Shown here: piece by piece, positions 1-8,439 of the stretch
Position numbering within the stretch: position 1 is the first letter of the stretch
Layout of the letters: every line of letters starts with the position of its first letter
Source: DATAFF01 sp963744915
GTDB lineage: Bacteria > Pseudomonadota > Alphaproteobacteria > Rhizobiales > Aestuariivirgaceae
Direction of reading: 5' to 3'
Length of the DNA stretch: 64,000 bases
Assembly: GCA_963744915.1 (NCBI GenBank)
Contig: CAVUUY010000010.1
Coordinates: 124,001 to 188,000 of the forward strand
The notes under the pieces: generated by a model
Told to the model about the DNA's origin: nothing
The model's database searches: none
The model's input: only the letters and a program-made list of their open reading frames with translations
Made by a program: the position numbers and the translations under genes

Positions 1-766
1 CGCGTGCCGACCAGGCATTGATGGCAAGTACGAGTTGCCTGGCAATAACGGCGCCATTCTGGGTGGTGACCTTCGGGTTGGCGGTGCGCGTGAAGCGCCG
101 CATTGCTGATCGCTCATAGATAAGCACGCCGCGGCGCAGCGCTGCGCGACGGAGACCGCGGACCAGAAAACCTGGATGGATGGTGGCGGCGCTCGCATCG
201 AAGACGCCCGCGAGGTGGCTCGATGTACCAGTCATTCTGGCGATCTCGTCGCGACTGACCGGGCGAGCCGGGTGAATGCCGCGACTGTCAAGGAAATCGA
301 GGGCGGCATTCCAGGCGCCCATCTGCATCTGGCAAGTTGCACCCCAGATCCACCCGACCTGATCGAACCGGGCATCAATGCCTTCCGCCGTGCAGAACCG
401 GGAGATCTCGCCAATTGCCTCCAGCGAACGCCGGACGAGGTCCAATCCCTCCGCCTCGCCGCGCAATCCGACAAGGGCGCCGGCTTTGGGCCAGGCGCTC
501 AGCAACATGCCGGAGTTGCGGCCGCTCGGGCCACCGCCGCAAATATCCTGCTCGAGCAGCACGATTTTCAATGATGGCTCGCTGGCCTTCAGCTGAATGG
601 CGCTCCAGAGCCCGAGATAGCCGCCGCCGACGATGCAGATGTCGGCCTCGATCTCGTCAGCCAACGACGGCTGCACGTCATTGTCATGAGAAAGCGCCTG
701 CTGCAGCCAATGGCTGCGGCGGGCGATATCGGAATCATCCAGTGGAGCGTCATCTCCGCCTGGCAT
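1..766 (-). CDS. FAD-dependent oxidoreductase (DAO family), 3' part outside window
   Basis: Flavin amine/amino-acid oxidase of the D-amino-acid-oxidase fold, of the kind that includes gamma-glutamylputrescine oxidase. The frame is open from an ATG at 766 to the window edge (255 codons). A dinucleotide-binding motif GGGYLG lies at about residues 47-52, followed by an acidic strand end (LLEQD) and the GPSGRNSG turn typical of the family. The start overlaps the stop of the upstream aminotransferase in TGATG, which implies translational coupling. With the aminotransferase, RidA and amino-acid ABC genes it points to oxidation of an amine or amino acid taken up by the transporter; the substrate is unknown. 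The C-terminal half is not in the window. Confidence 0.85.
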   Translation of the reverse strand, partial: MPGGDDAPLDDSDIARRSHWLQQALSHDNDVQPSLADEIEADICIVGGGYLGLWSAIQLKASEPSLKIVLLEQDICGGGPSGRNSGMLLSAWPKAGALVGLRGEAEGLDLVRRSLEAIGEISRFCTAEGIDARFDQVGWIWGATCQMQMGAWNAALDFLDSRGIHPARPVSRDEIARMTGTSSHLAGVFDASAATIHPGFLVRGLRRAALRRGVLIYERSAMRRFTRTANPKVTTQNGAVIARQLVLAINAWSAR

Positions 767-2094
767 CACGCGGCCACTGGGGCGATAGCGGCAAGTGCAT
801 TATCCATTCCCGACATGGCTGACTCAAGCGCTCGGTCATCGACAGCGGTAGCGAGCGCGAACAAACCGCCAGGGCCGAGCAACACGCCGGCATTGAGGCA
901 GGCGAGGTGGAAAAGGGTCGAATGCCCGATTCGCGATGGATCGTCCTCGTGGCGTGTCGGATCCGAGGTAAAAGCGATACCGCCGACCGAGCCGAGGCCG
1001 CTGATCGCGACGTCGAGACCGAGGCGGGCAGCGGTGTCCACGAGTTGCCCACGCAGGGCGGTTGCCTGCACATCCATCTTGTCGATCGCGGCGCTGGTCA
1101 GGTTGGCAAGAGTGGCCAGCCCTGCCGCACAACCGAGCACGTTGCCGTTGAATGATCCGCCGTGGAAGATGCTCCCCTTGCAGGAAGGATCGAGCACCAT
1201 CATCAAGTTCTCACGCCCCGCCACCACCCCCACCGGAGTGCCGCCGCCGATGAATTTCCCGAGTACCGTCAGATCGGGCGACAGCCCGAATTTCTCAGCG
1301 GAGCCGCCCACCGCCAAGCGAAACATCAGGCAATCATCGAGAATGGTCAGGATGCCACGTTTTTGCGCTAGAGCTTCAAGCGCGCGAAGGAAACGGGGAT
1401 CGGGCGTGACGACCCTGCCGGTATAAAGGACAGGCTCGTAGATCACCGCTGCGACGCGCCCGTCATGTCGCTCCAGCACTTTCTCGCAGGATATAAGATC
1501 ATTGAAAGGGGCGATGAGCGTCGCGTCCGGCTTTTCGCCGAAGCCGTAGAGGCCCGCTTCGAGATCCGGATAAAGCCCGTGGTAGGCTCCGATAAATTTC
1601 AGGATAAGGGGGCGCCCGGTGATGTGCCGCGCAATCTTGACGGCCAGCATCGTCGCCTCCGATCCGCTGTTCGTGAACCGGATCAATGGCGCTCCCGGAA
1701 TGCGGCGGTGAAGCAGCTCGGCGAATGCGATCTGCTTGGCCGAGGCGCCTGACCATGCCGTACCCCCTTCGAATGCACCTGCAGCTGCCATCGTGACTGG
1801 ACCGAAGGCATGGCCGTGGATAAGGCTCAAACCGTTGAAGAAGAGGTCGACATATTTCCGGCCATCGACATCGGTCAGCCAGGGACCTTTGCCATGCGCG
1901 AATACGACGGGATAGGGGGGATGGAACGTGGTGGTGCGCGTATTGCCGCCGGGCATGAACCGGCGCGCCTCCGCCATCGATGTGGCGGACCCTCGCGTCT
2001 GCGTCTCATAGGTCCGGAGGATCTCCAATCCTGCTGGATGGAGTTTCATCGATGCGTCTCGGCCAGCCAACGGATCAGTCTCGAACCACGGCAA
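766..2094 (-). CDS. class III aminotransferase, glutamate-1-semialdehyde aminomutase-like
   Basis: PLP-dependent fold type I enzyme of 442 residues. The TNSGSEATM segment (phosphate-binding region) and the lysine in TVLGKFIGGGTPVG (Schiff base) match the glutamate-1-semialdehyde aminomutase/omega-aminotransferase family. It sits in an operon with an FAD oxidase, RidA and an amino-acid ABC importer, so a catabolic transaminase role is more likely than tetrapyrrole synthesis (inference). The first ATG at 2094 overlaps the end of the RidA gene by about 20 bases; a second ATG at 2049 would remove 15 residues and avoid the overlap. No decisive ribosome-binding site was seen for either. Confidence 0.85.
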   Translation of the reverse strand: MPWFETDPLAGRDASMKLHPAGLEILRTYETQTRGSATSMAEARRFMPGGNTRTTTFHPPYPVVFAHGKGPWLTDVDGRKYVDLFFNGLSLIHGHAFGPVTMAAAGAFEGGTAWSGASAKQIAFAELLHRRIPGAPLIRFTNSGSEATMLAVKIARHITGRPLILKFIGAYHGLYPDLEAGLYGFGEKPDATLIAPFNDLISCEKVLERHDGRVAAVIYEPVLYTGRVVTPDPRFLRALEALAQKRGILTILDDCLMFRLAVGGSAEKFGLSPDLTVLGKFIGGGTPVGVVAGRENLMMVLDPSCKGSIFHGGSFNGNVLGCAAGLATLANLTSAAIDKMDVQATALRGQLVDTAARLGLDVAISGLGSVGGIAFTSDPTRHEDDPSRIGHSTLFHLACLNAGVLLGPGGLFALATAVDDRALESAMSGMDNALAAIAPVAA

Positions 2095-2458
2095 TCGCGT
2101 CGATTTCGATCAAGAGCTCGGGGATCACGAGATCGGCGCGGACTGTGGCGCGGGCCGGTGGATCATTGGCGAAATAGGCATCGAATGCCTTGTTGAAGCC
2201 CTTGTAATTGGCGAAGTCGGTGATGAAGCAGGTAACTTTTATGACGTCAGCGACGCTGGCACCGGCCGCCTCGAGCGCGAGCTTCAGATTGTCGAGCGTC
2301 GCCTTGGTCTGAGCTTCGATATCATTGCCTATGACCTTGCCGGCCGCGTTGACGGCAGCAACCCCTGCGGTCGCTACGATTGGGCCACGCCGGGCAGATT
2401 GGCAGTAGCTGCCGAGGGGCTTCATCATCGTCGACGGCGAAAAACGCTCAACGGGCAT
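2075..2458 (-). CDS. RidA family enamine/imine deaminase
   Basis: A 127-residue protein of normal length for RidA (YjgF/YER057c/UK114). RidA hydrolyses reactive enamine/imine intermediates released by PLP enzymes. The conserved arginine lies in RATVRADL and the C-terminal strand reads LIEIDAIAV, as in the family. Its place between an aminotransferase and an amino-acid ABC transporter fits clearance of 2-aminoacrylate-like or imine intermediates formed by the neighbouring aminotransferase and flavin oxidase. It could alternatively be a dedicated deaminase for the pathway intermediate. Confidence 0.9.
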   Translation of the reverse strand: MPVERFSPSTMMKPLGSYCQSARRGPIVATAGVAAVNAAGKVIGNDIEAQTKATLDNLKLALEAAGASVADVIKVTCFITDFANYKGFNKAFDAYFANDPPARATVRADLVIPELLIEIDAIAVVRD

Positions 2459-2561
2459 CGCCCATCCTCCATGCCTTGGTCAGCCCCAGCATCGGCGGCA
2501 ATCAGCCATAAAGCTTACTCTCATTTGTTTCGACCACAAGGGAGATGCTTGGAGCGCCGGG

Positions 2562-3233
2562 TCAAGGCAGTCTCAAATAGGCAGGACGCAGATAAGTCTC
2601 CAGGGCCCGTATCGCTCGGGCCGCAATGAAGCTCATCACATAATAGATGGCGCCGACCAGCAGGTAAGTTTCCATTGTCCTGAAGGTCTGAGAGATGATG
2701 TAATTGCCGTGACGCAGCAACTCCTCGACAGAGATGAAAGAGACCAGCGCGCAGTCCTTCAGGAGTGAGATGAAGTAGCCTCCGACAGTTGGCACGGCGA
2801 TGATGGCTGCTTGAGGCAGGATGACTTTCCGATAGATAATCCAGCGCCGCATTCCCAGCGCGAGGCCGGCATGCATCTGCCCGCCATCCACTGCCAGAAT
2901 CGCGGCACGAAAGACTTCGCTCAGATAGGCTCCGAGGTTGATGCTGAGACCCACGACGCCTGCCGCGAATGCGGGAAGGCGAATGTCGAGATCCGGAAGC
3001 GTGAAGTAGATGAACAACAATATGACGATGAGCGGTACGCCGCGGCAGATGCTGACATAGGCGCCAACCAGCCATGCGGCTAACCGACCGCCGGTGATGG
3101 TCGCGATCGCGCAAACCACACCGATGACGATTGCCAGCGCCATGCTGCAGACGCACAGTTCGAGCGTGACGAGGGCACCTTGAAGCAGATAGGGCAGGTA
3201 TTTCGGCACGAACTCGAATAGGAAGTAAAACAT
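2562..3233 (-). CDS. polar amino acid ABC transporter permease
   Basis: Inner-membrane permease of the His/Glu/Gln/Arg family, with about five hydrophobic helices and the cytoplasmic coupling segment (GLALGMRRWIIYRKVILPQA) that docks on the ATPase. The frame is open back to 3329, but the ATG at 3233 is preferred because family proteins begin just before the first membrane helix and because it avoids overlapping the binding-protein gene. Only one permease and no ATPase gene lie in this operon inside the window, so the permease may act as a homodimer and borrow an ATPase or use one beyond the left edge. Confidence 0.88.
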   Translation of the reverse strand: MFYFLFEFVPKYLPYLLQGALVTLELCVCSMALAIVIGVVCAIATITGGRLAAWLVGAYVSICRGVPLIVILLFIYFTLPDLDIRLPAFAAGVVGLSINLGAYLSEVFRAAILAVDGGQMHAGLALGMRRWIIYRKVILPQAAIIAVPTVGGYFISLLKDCALVSFISVEELLRHGNYIISQTFRTMETYLLVGAIYYVMSFIAARAIRALETYLRPAYLRLP

Positions 3234-3286
3234 CAGGCCGAATCCCCCAGCGGGCACCCGCCGCGAGGTGCCCGCTCCCGGAGCAT

Positions 3287-4171
3287 CTACTTCGACATCA
3301 TTGCTTCGCGGGAAAGCGACTGATCCCAAACACCGTATTTTTTCAGGATCGCCTCGCGGGTGCCATCGGCATCCATCGCATCCAGAGCATCGTTGATGGC
3401 CTTGAGCAATGCCGCGTCCTCCTTGCGGACGCCGGCGCCATCACCGCCATATTTGTACGGCGCCTTGGTCTGGGCGTCCTGCCATTTGGGGTCGGCCGAC
3501 AGATTGTAGACCCCGCCGATCGTCCTTAGATCAGGGGTCACTTCCATCTGGCCGGCAGTCGATGTGTTGTCCATGATCACGGCATCGACCTGACCGCTGT
3601 TCAACGCCAGGAACACGCCGGGGATATCATTGAAGGATTTAAGATCGCCACCGATCCCCTTGGCAACCAGGGCTTTGCCCTGGATTTCCTCCACCGTTCC
3701 AATCGGCACGCCGATGGTCTTGCCGGCGAGGTCCTCGGGTTTTTGATAGGGCGAGCCCTTCTTGACGACAATGCGGTCACTCTCGAAGTAATAGGGCCGC
3801 GAGAATTCTATTCCTGCCCCTTGCCGGCGTTCTTCGGTGACCGTCATGCCGGAGAAGATGATGTCCCAACGCTTGGCCTTGAGGCCAGGTATGAGGCTCT
3901 CCCATTGCGAGGGTACGAGCTCGAGGTTGGGCACGCCAAGCTTCTTGATGATGTATTGAAGCATCTCGTATTCGATGCCCGAATACGATCCGTCCTCGTT
4001 CTTCCAGATCCAGGGTTTGCTCCCCATCACTCCGGTCCCAACCGTGAGCACGCCCTGTTTCTTGATGTCATCCAGAGTGTCGGCCAGTGCCGCGAGAGGC
4101 CAAAGCCCCAAGGTCAGTCCCGCCGAAAGGGCCACGAAGCCTCTGCGCGAGAGCTTGATGCTGCTCATCAT
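3287..4171 (-). CDS. amino acid ABC transporter substrate-binding protein
   Basis: Periplasmic binding protein, family 3 (polar amino acids), 294 residues. The N-terminus SRRGFVALSAG followed by a hydrophobic run and ALA-D is a signal peptide with a twin-arginine look. The mature part has the family course: TVGTGVMGSKPW, GIEYEMLQYI, WDIIFSGMTVTEER and GKTIGVPIGT. A strong ribosome-binding site (AGGGAGG) lies about 8-10 bases before tandem ATG codons at 4171 and 4168. It is the first gene of the importer and probably of the whole minus-strand operon down to the left edge. Confidence 0.9.
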   Translation of the reverse strand: MMSSIKLSRRGFVALSAGLTLGLWPLAALADTLDDIKKQGVLTVGTGVMGSKPWIWKNEDGSYSGIEYEMLQYIIKKLGVPNLELVPSQWESLIPGLKAKRWDIIFSGMTVTEERRQGAGIEFSRPYYFESDRIVVKKGSPYQKPEDLAGKTIGVPIGTVEEIQGKALVAKGIGGDLKSFNDIPGVFLALNSGQVDAVIMDNTSTAGQMEVTPDLRTIGGVYNLSADPKWQDAQTKAPYKYGGDGAGVRKEDAALLKAINDALDAMDADGTREAILKKYGVWDQSLSREAMMSK

Positions 4172-4312
4172 GTTGGAAATCCTCCCTTGACGGCATTATT
4201 AAATGATACTTTTCAAGCCTTTTCCAGTGACCAATGAATCGGAACGAATGGACTCGCAGACGAATACCCGACAGAGGCGCGCATGGGTTCCCGCAGCCTC
4301 GTGGTCTTTTGG

Positions 4313-5230
4313 TTAGGACGGCCAGCTGAACTGGGGCTGAGCGAGGCCGAGGCGATGGGTGAGCCACGTTATGAACAACTGTATGCGTGGTACTTGAACC
4401 TTGTCGCGGCTGACAACCACGTGCCAGCCTCCGCGGACGTCGATCGACGCCTGGAACGGTCGCACAAGTGCACCGGATTTGAGGTAGGTCTCGGCCATCA
4501 GGTCGCTGGCCAGGGTGACGCCGCCACCATTGGCGGCAATTTCAAGCGCAAAACTCACATCATTCGTAAACAGCTGCCGCTTCGGCCTCTTACTTTTCGG
4601 GATGCCTGCAGCCGCGTTCCAGCGGCGCCACTCTTCTCCATCGTCAATATGGATAATGATGTGCTGCAATAGGTCAGCCGGATCAGCCGGAGTTGTCTTT
4701 AAGCCGGCGACAATGCGTGGACTGCAAACAGGGGCGTATCGCACCTCACCAAGGGGTTTTGACCATCGCGAGGGCCAGTTCCCCTCGCCGAACACGACTT
4801 CGATGTCGGCCGGTTCCGCCGCAAGCACAGCATCGTTTTGCAGCGAAACCACCGAGCATTCGATGAAGGGGTAGGCGTCCATGAAATCGGGAAGCGAATG
4901 GCTAAAGAAACGGTTTGCAAACATCGCCGAGCAGGCAATCACCAAAGAGCCGCGCGTTGCGTCGGGATCGTAGAGTTGCTGCGCAGCTTCCTCGATAGCG
5001 CGCAAAGCAGGCTCTACCGATTTCAGCAAGCCCGCGCCTGCAGTGTTGAGGCGGACCGAACGACCATGACGGTCGAATAGTTCGGTACCCAGCAGGCCCT
5101 CCAATGAACGTATCTGATGGCTGATAGCGCTGGGGGTTACGTTGAGCCGGCGGGCAGCTTCGAGAAATGTGGTCGATCGAGCAGCCACCACAAAAGTCTG
5201 AAACGAATCCAGCGGTATGGGCCGGCGCAT
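4313..5230 (-). CDS. LysR family transcriptional regulator, GcvA-like
   Basis: A 305-residue LysR regulator with an N-terminal winged helix-turn-helix (residues about 6-65: TFLEAARRLNVTPSAISHQI, then LFDRHGR) and a GcvA-type effector-binding domain. It is read in the same direction as the ABC/aminotransferase operon and divergently from the desaturase gene at 5338. The 107-base gap between the two starts probably holds operator sites for both. Likely regulator of the amine catabolic genes and/or the desaturase operon; the inducer is unknown. Confidence 0.9.
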   Translation of the reverse strand: MRRPIPLDSFQTFVVAARSTTFLEAARRLNVTPSAISHQIRSLEGLLGTELFDRHGRSVRLNTAGAGLLKSVEPALRAIEEAAQQLYDPDATRGSLVIACSAMFANRFFSHSLPDFMDAYPFIECSVVSLQNDAVLAAEPADIEVVFGEGNWPSRWSKPLGEVRYAPVCSPRIVAGLKTTPADPADLLQHIIIHIDDGEEWRRWNAAAGIPKSKRPKRQLFTNDVSFALEIAANGGGVTLASDLMAETYLKSGALVRPFQASIDVRGGWHVVVSRDKVQVPRIQLFITWLTHRLGLAQPQFSWPS

Positions 5231-5337
5231 AGGTGAATTCCATTCATTAGAAAATTGAGAAATGATCAGTTTCAGTGATTTGATTTCAACAATAGAGTGA
5301 ACTCTTCAGGGCTTCAACGGGCTTTGGGAGGTAGTAC

Positions 5338-6336
5338 ATGGACGGCTTCATTGGTCGGCGTGATCTGTTGACCCGGGAGCAGCTGCAGGCTCTAAGCGTG
5401 AGATCGAATGCTCGCGGCGCCTGGCAGCTCGCGAGCCACCTGTTGGCGCTCGCCATCTCGACGATGCTGCTCACCAAGCTATGGGGGACCTGGTGGACGG
5501 TGCCTTGCTTCCTGATGCAGGGCATCCTGCTCAATTGGCTCTATTGTGGTCAGCATGAGCTGAGCCATGGAACCGTTTTCCAAACACGCTGGCTCAACGA
5601 GTGGGCAGGCCGAGTCATTGGTTTCATCCAGCTCTATCCGCGCGACTTCGACCAGATTCAGCATTTCGGCCATCACCGGCACACCGGCGATTGGGAAAAG
5701 GATCCGGAGCTGTTTCGGGATCCTTACGAGATTCAAAGCTATCTTCTCTGGTTTAGCGGCCTCTCCTATTGGTATTCGCGTGTGAGCCGTCTTGCCCGGT
5801 TGCTGCGGGGAAAGGTGATCGAGCCATATATCCGCGGGGGTGAGAAGAGCCTGGTGATCCTGGAGGCTCGTTGGCACGTGGCGCTCTATGCGGCCGTTGT
5901 TGTCCTTTCCATCTTGTTCCAGAGCTGGGCCGCGTTGGCCCTTTGGTTTGGCCCGATGCTTTCGACGAAATGGGCCTATATGCTCCAGGGCACGATCAAG
6001 CACCTGGGCCGACCGCACAGCGACAACCTTTTCGAGAATACCCGGACCGCACGGACGGGGCCGCTGTTCCACTGGCTCGGATGGAACATGCAGTACCATA
6101 CGGCGCACCATTTGTTCCCGTCGGTGCCGTTCCATCGATTGCCCGAGCTGCACCAGGCAATCGTCGCCAAAGCCGGGGTCGAGCCGCCGACGATGGGTTA
6201 TTTCGCATTTCAGCGCGAGGCGATCGCAAAGCTCACGCGCGGGCGTGAAACCACCGACTACCCAGACAACAGCGTATGGATCGCAATGGCAACCATAAAC
6301 GGCACGGGCGAAGCATCGGGTCATGCAGAAGCTTGA
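5338..6336 (+). CDS. membrane fatty-acid-desaturase-like di-iron oxygenase (MocD-like)
   Basis: Integral membrane di-iron enzyme of 332 residues. Three histidine clusters are visible: HELSH (about 73-77), HFGHHRH (109-115) and HTAHH (254-258), with a further HLGRPH near 222-227, separated by hydrophobic segments. This is the desaturase/hydroxylase/monooxygenase superfamily, which includes MocD of rhizopine catabolism and alkane hydroxylases. A GGGAGG ribosome-binding site precedes the ATG. The stop overlaps the next gene by 14 bases, so the two are probably translated together. No ferredoxin or ferredoxin reductase gene is adjacent. Substrate unknown; a lipid desaturase is less likely because of the sugar-isomerase-like partner. 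Confidence 0.8.
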   Translation: MDGFIGRRDLLTREQLQALSVRSNARGAWQLASHLLALAISTMLLTKLWGTWWTVPCFLMQGILLNWLYCGQHELSHGTVFQTRWLNEWAGRVIGFIQLYPRDFDQIQHFGHHRHTGDWEKDPELFRDPYEIQSYLLWFSGLSYWYSRVSRLARLLRGKVIEPYIRGGEKSLVILEARWHVALYAAVVVLSILFQSWAALALWFGPMLSTKWAYMLQGTIKHLGRPHSDNLFENTRTARTGPLFHWLGWNMQYHTAHHLFPSVPFHRLPELHQAIVAKAGVEPPTMGYFAFQREAIAKLTRGRETTDYPDNSVWIAMATINGTGEASGHAEA

Positions 6337-7204
6337 AATCTTCCAGTCGTTGTGGGCCATGGAGTTGCGTCGGCCGGACGGCGAGGAGCGCTCCATCGAA
6401 GAGTCCTTCGAGATGGTCGCGGCGGCTGGCTTTGCCGGGATGGGTATAGATCTCGTCGCCAAAACCGACCTCGATCACGCGCGAAAGCTCAGGCATCTTT
6501 ACGACCGCCATGGGCTTGGCTGCTCGATCAACGCGTTCCCCAATACGATCGAGGAACTTCGTCCGGTGCTTCACATGGCGAAGGATTTCGATGCACGCTT
6601 CGTTAACATCATCGGCCGAGTGATGCCGGTTTCGGTCACGGACATGATCCCTGTGGTGCGGGCCTGGATCACCATGGGAGCCAAGGAGGGCGTAGCGGTG
6701 CACTTCGAAACCCACCGCAATTGCATTACGAATGACCTGTTCACCACGCTGCAGCTCCTTGACGCAATACCAGAGCTCACTTTGTGCACCGACCTCTCGC
6801 ATATGCTCGTTGACCGCGAGTTCTGGTACCCGATCTTAAGCGAGAACCAAGACTTCATCCACCGGCTGTTGAAACGGAGCGCGTGTTTCCAGGGGCGCGT
6901 CGCCTCACGTGAGCAGATCCAGGTTCAACTCTCGTTTCCCCAGCATCAGAAATGGTTCGACGTCTTCGCGGGCTGGTGGGAGGAGGGCTTTCGACTCTGG
7001 CGACAGAGATTCAGCCCCGATGCCGCTCTGAACTTCTTGTGCGAATTGGGTCCGGCTGAATATGCGATCACCGGCGCCGATGGTTTCGAACTCTCGGACC
7101 GCTGGGAGGAGACGCTAAGAATGAGGCGACGTGTTGAGGCGATCTGGACCAATCTCGAAGGCGAGCGGAACGACGATCCGGTTTCCGGTGCGAGTGCAAG
7201 CTGA
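6323..7204 (+). CDS. xylose-isomerase-like TIM-barrel protein
   Basis: A 293-residue protein of the AP-endonuclease-2/sugar phosphate isomerase-epimerase superfamily. Family-type segments are seen along the barrel: AAAGFAGMGID near residue 35, a histidine-glutamate pair in VAVHFETHRN, the acidic TDLSHMLV with metal-ligand candidates Asp and His, and a C-terminal ELGPAEYAI. Such proteins isomerise or dehydrate sugars, inosoles or hydroxy-acids using a divalent metal. It overlaps the desaturase gene by 14 bases. MocC of rhizopine catabolism belongs to the same superfamily, which is why a rhizopine-like methyl-inosamine route is considered (inference). Confidence 0.75.
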   Translation: MQKLEIFQSLWAMELRRPDGEERSIEESFEMVAAAGFAGMGIDLVAKTDLDHARKLRHLYDRHGLGCSINAFPNTIEELRPVLHMAKDFDARFVNIIGRVMPVSVTDMIPVVRAWITMGAKEGVAVHFETHRNCITNDLFTTLQLLDAIPELTLCTDLSHMLVDREFWYPILSENQDFIHRLLKRSACFQGRVASREQIQVQLSFPQHQKWFDVFAGWWEEGFRLWRQRFSPDAALNFLCELGPAEYAITGADGFELSDRWEETLRMRRRVEAIWTNLEGERNDDPVSGASAS

Positions 7205-7247
7205 GTTGTCTGGCCGCGGGCCAAGCGGGCGAACTGCCCGGACCAAC

Positions 7248-8348
7248 TCATGGCGGAAAAATCGCCAGGAGCTCGACCGTTATACGACAATCCGGGTCCG
7301 CGAAGCCATGCACTGCGAGCCCGGTCGAAGCGGGGCCCGGACGATTGTAATAGTCATTGCAGATGTGCATGTTTTCATAGAGGTCTCCCTCGTTTGCGCC
7401 ACCGAGATAATAGGTCTGCTGCTTCACCACATTGGCGAAGCTGAGCCCATGCCGGGCGAGGGCTTGCGAAAGCGCTTCCATAATACGCCTGGTTGCGGCT
7501 GCCAACCCGGGCTGCGAGCCAAGGCAGCGCGCTGCGAGGCCAAGCACGTGCCCGGCGCGACGCTCGACAAGTTGAATTTCAGCCAATTCGGTGGCGCGGC
7601 TGCGATTCCCTCCGATCGCTCGCTCCGATTGGGCTTCGGCAACCAAGTCGACGACTGCGGCGTGCTTTTGCGGAAGATCGGCAAGCACCGCAGCTCCGGC
7701 ATCCGAGCCCAGGGTTTCGCTGATGGTCTTCAAGATCGACGTTGCTGCCAAATCGCGGTTAAGGAAAACATGCGCCGACACGATGAGATCAAGCGACGAT
7801 CCGCATTCTTCCAAAATCCGTTCGAGCTCATTGCCTAGGCTTGAGGATGCTGCACCGGGAGGCAGGTCAAGCCGAAGGTAGATATTGCCTCCGCTCGTGA
7901 TGCGGGCAGCCGACGCACCGTGCGTCAGGTGATGGATCCCGGGGTTCGAGGGAGGATCGAGTGAACCATAGACATCGACCTCAACCATCATGCCGGCGTA
8001 GTAGAAGAACGGAACCCCGATCGTCACGACAAGCGGCACGGAACCTAGCGTTTCCCGCAATACAGCCTCTACCGACTCTAGCGGGGTTACGCCGTCGGGG
8101 GCCACATATGCCACGAGTTTGCTGATTCGATCAGGCGCAATAAGGTGAGGCGCGAATTGCTGGATGATGCGTTCCGCAACGAGCCCCAGCTGTTGCCGAA
8201 GGCGACCGGGAAATAGTGACCTTGCATTTTGATCGAGCGGGCACTGGCCGCAGCTCCAAAACCGGCCGTGATCGACGATGGCCAGCGAATAGGGAACGTC
8301 AATTCCCATTCCCCAATGCGAGCCGAACGGGATGAAACGACGGACCAT
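7248..8348 (-). CDS. protein of three RidA/YjgF-like units
   Basis: A 366-residue protein convergent with the TIM-barrel gene. The N-terminal unit (about 1-120) has the RidA course WSCGQCPLD...GLVAERI...ISKLVAYV. A middle unit (about 125-225) repeats the pattern around ASAARITSGGNIYLRLDLPP and LDLIVSAHVFLN. The C-terminal unit (about 235-366) ends in FANVVKQQTYYLGG and DCRITVELLAIFPP, as RidA proteins do. Single RidA units trimerise, so a protein with three units could form a one-chain pseudotrimer; chorismatase-type proteins also carry tandem RidA-like folds. Enzymatic role unknown. It may serve the neighbouring amine or desaturase clusters. Confidence 0.7.
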   Translation of the reverse strand: MVRRFIPFGSHWGMGIDVPYSLAIVDHGRFWSCGQCPLDQNARSLFPGRLRQQLGLVAERIIQQFAPHLIAPDRISKLVAYVAPDGVTPLESVEAVLRETLGSVPLVVTIGVPFFYYAGMMVEVDVYGSLDPPSNPGIHHLTHGASAARITSGGNIYLRLDLPPGAASSSLGNELERILEECGSSLDLIVSAHVFLNRDLAATSILKTISETLGSDAGAAVLADLPQKHAAVVDLVAEAQSERAIGGNRSRATELAEIQLVERRAGHVLGLAARCLGSQPGLAAATRRIMEALSQALARHGLSFANVVKQQTYYLGGANEGDLYENMHICNDYYNRPGPASTGLAVHGFADPDCRITVELLAIFPP

Positions 8349-8439
8349 CAGGAAAACTCATTCGCTAGGATGTGCAATCAGCAAGGCTAGTAGCGATCCG
8401 AGCAAAGTACGCGCTTCTCGCCGGGCAACTTGCCGGTTC

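Noticed and set aside
7202..7250. Possible bidirectional terminator between the convergent TIM-barrel and RidA-like genes
   Set aside because: An imperfect inverted repeat (GAGTTG...CAACTC) exists, but mismatches and the lack of T-runs make it too weak to call.
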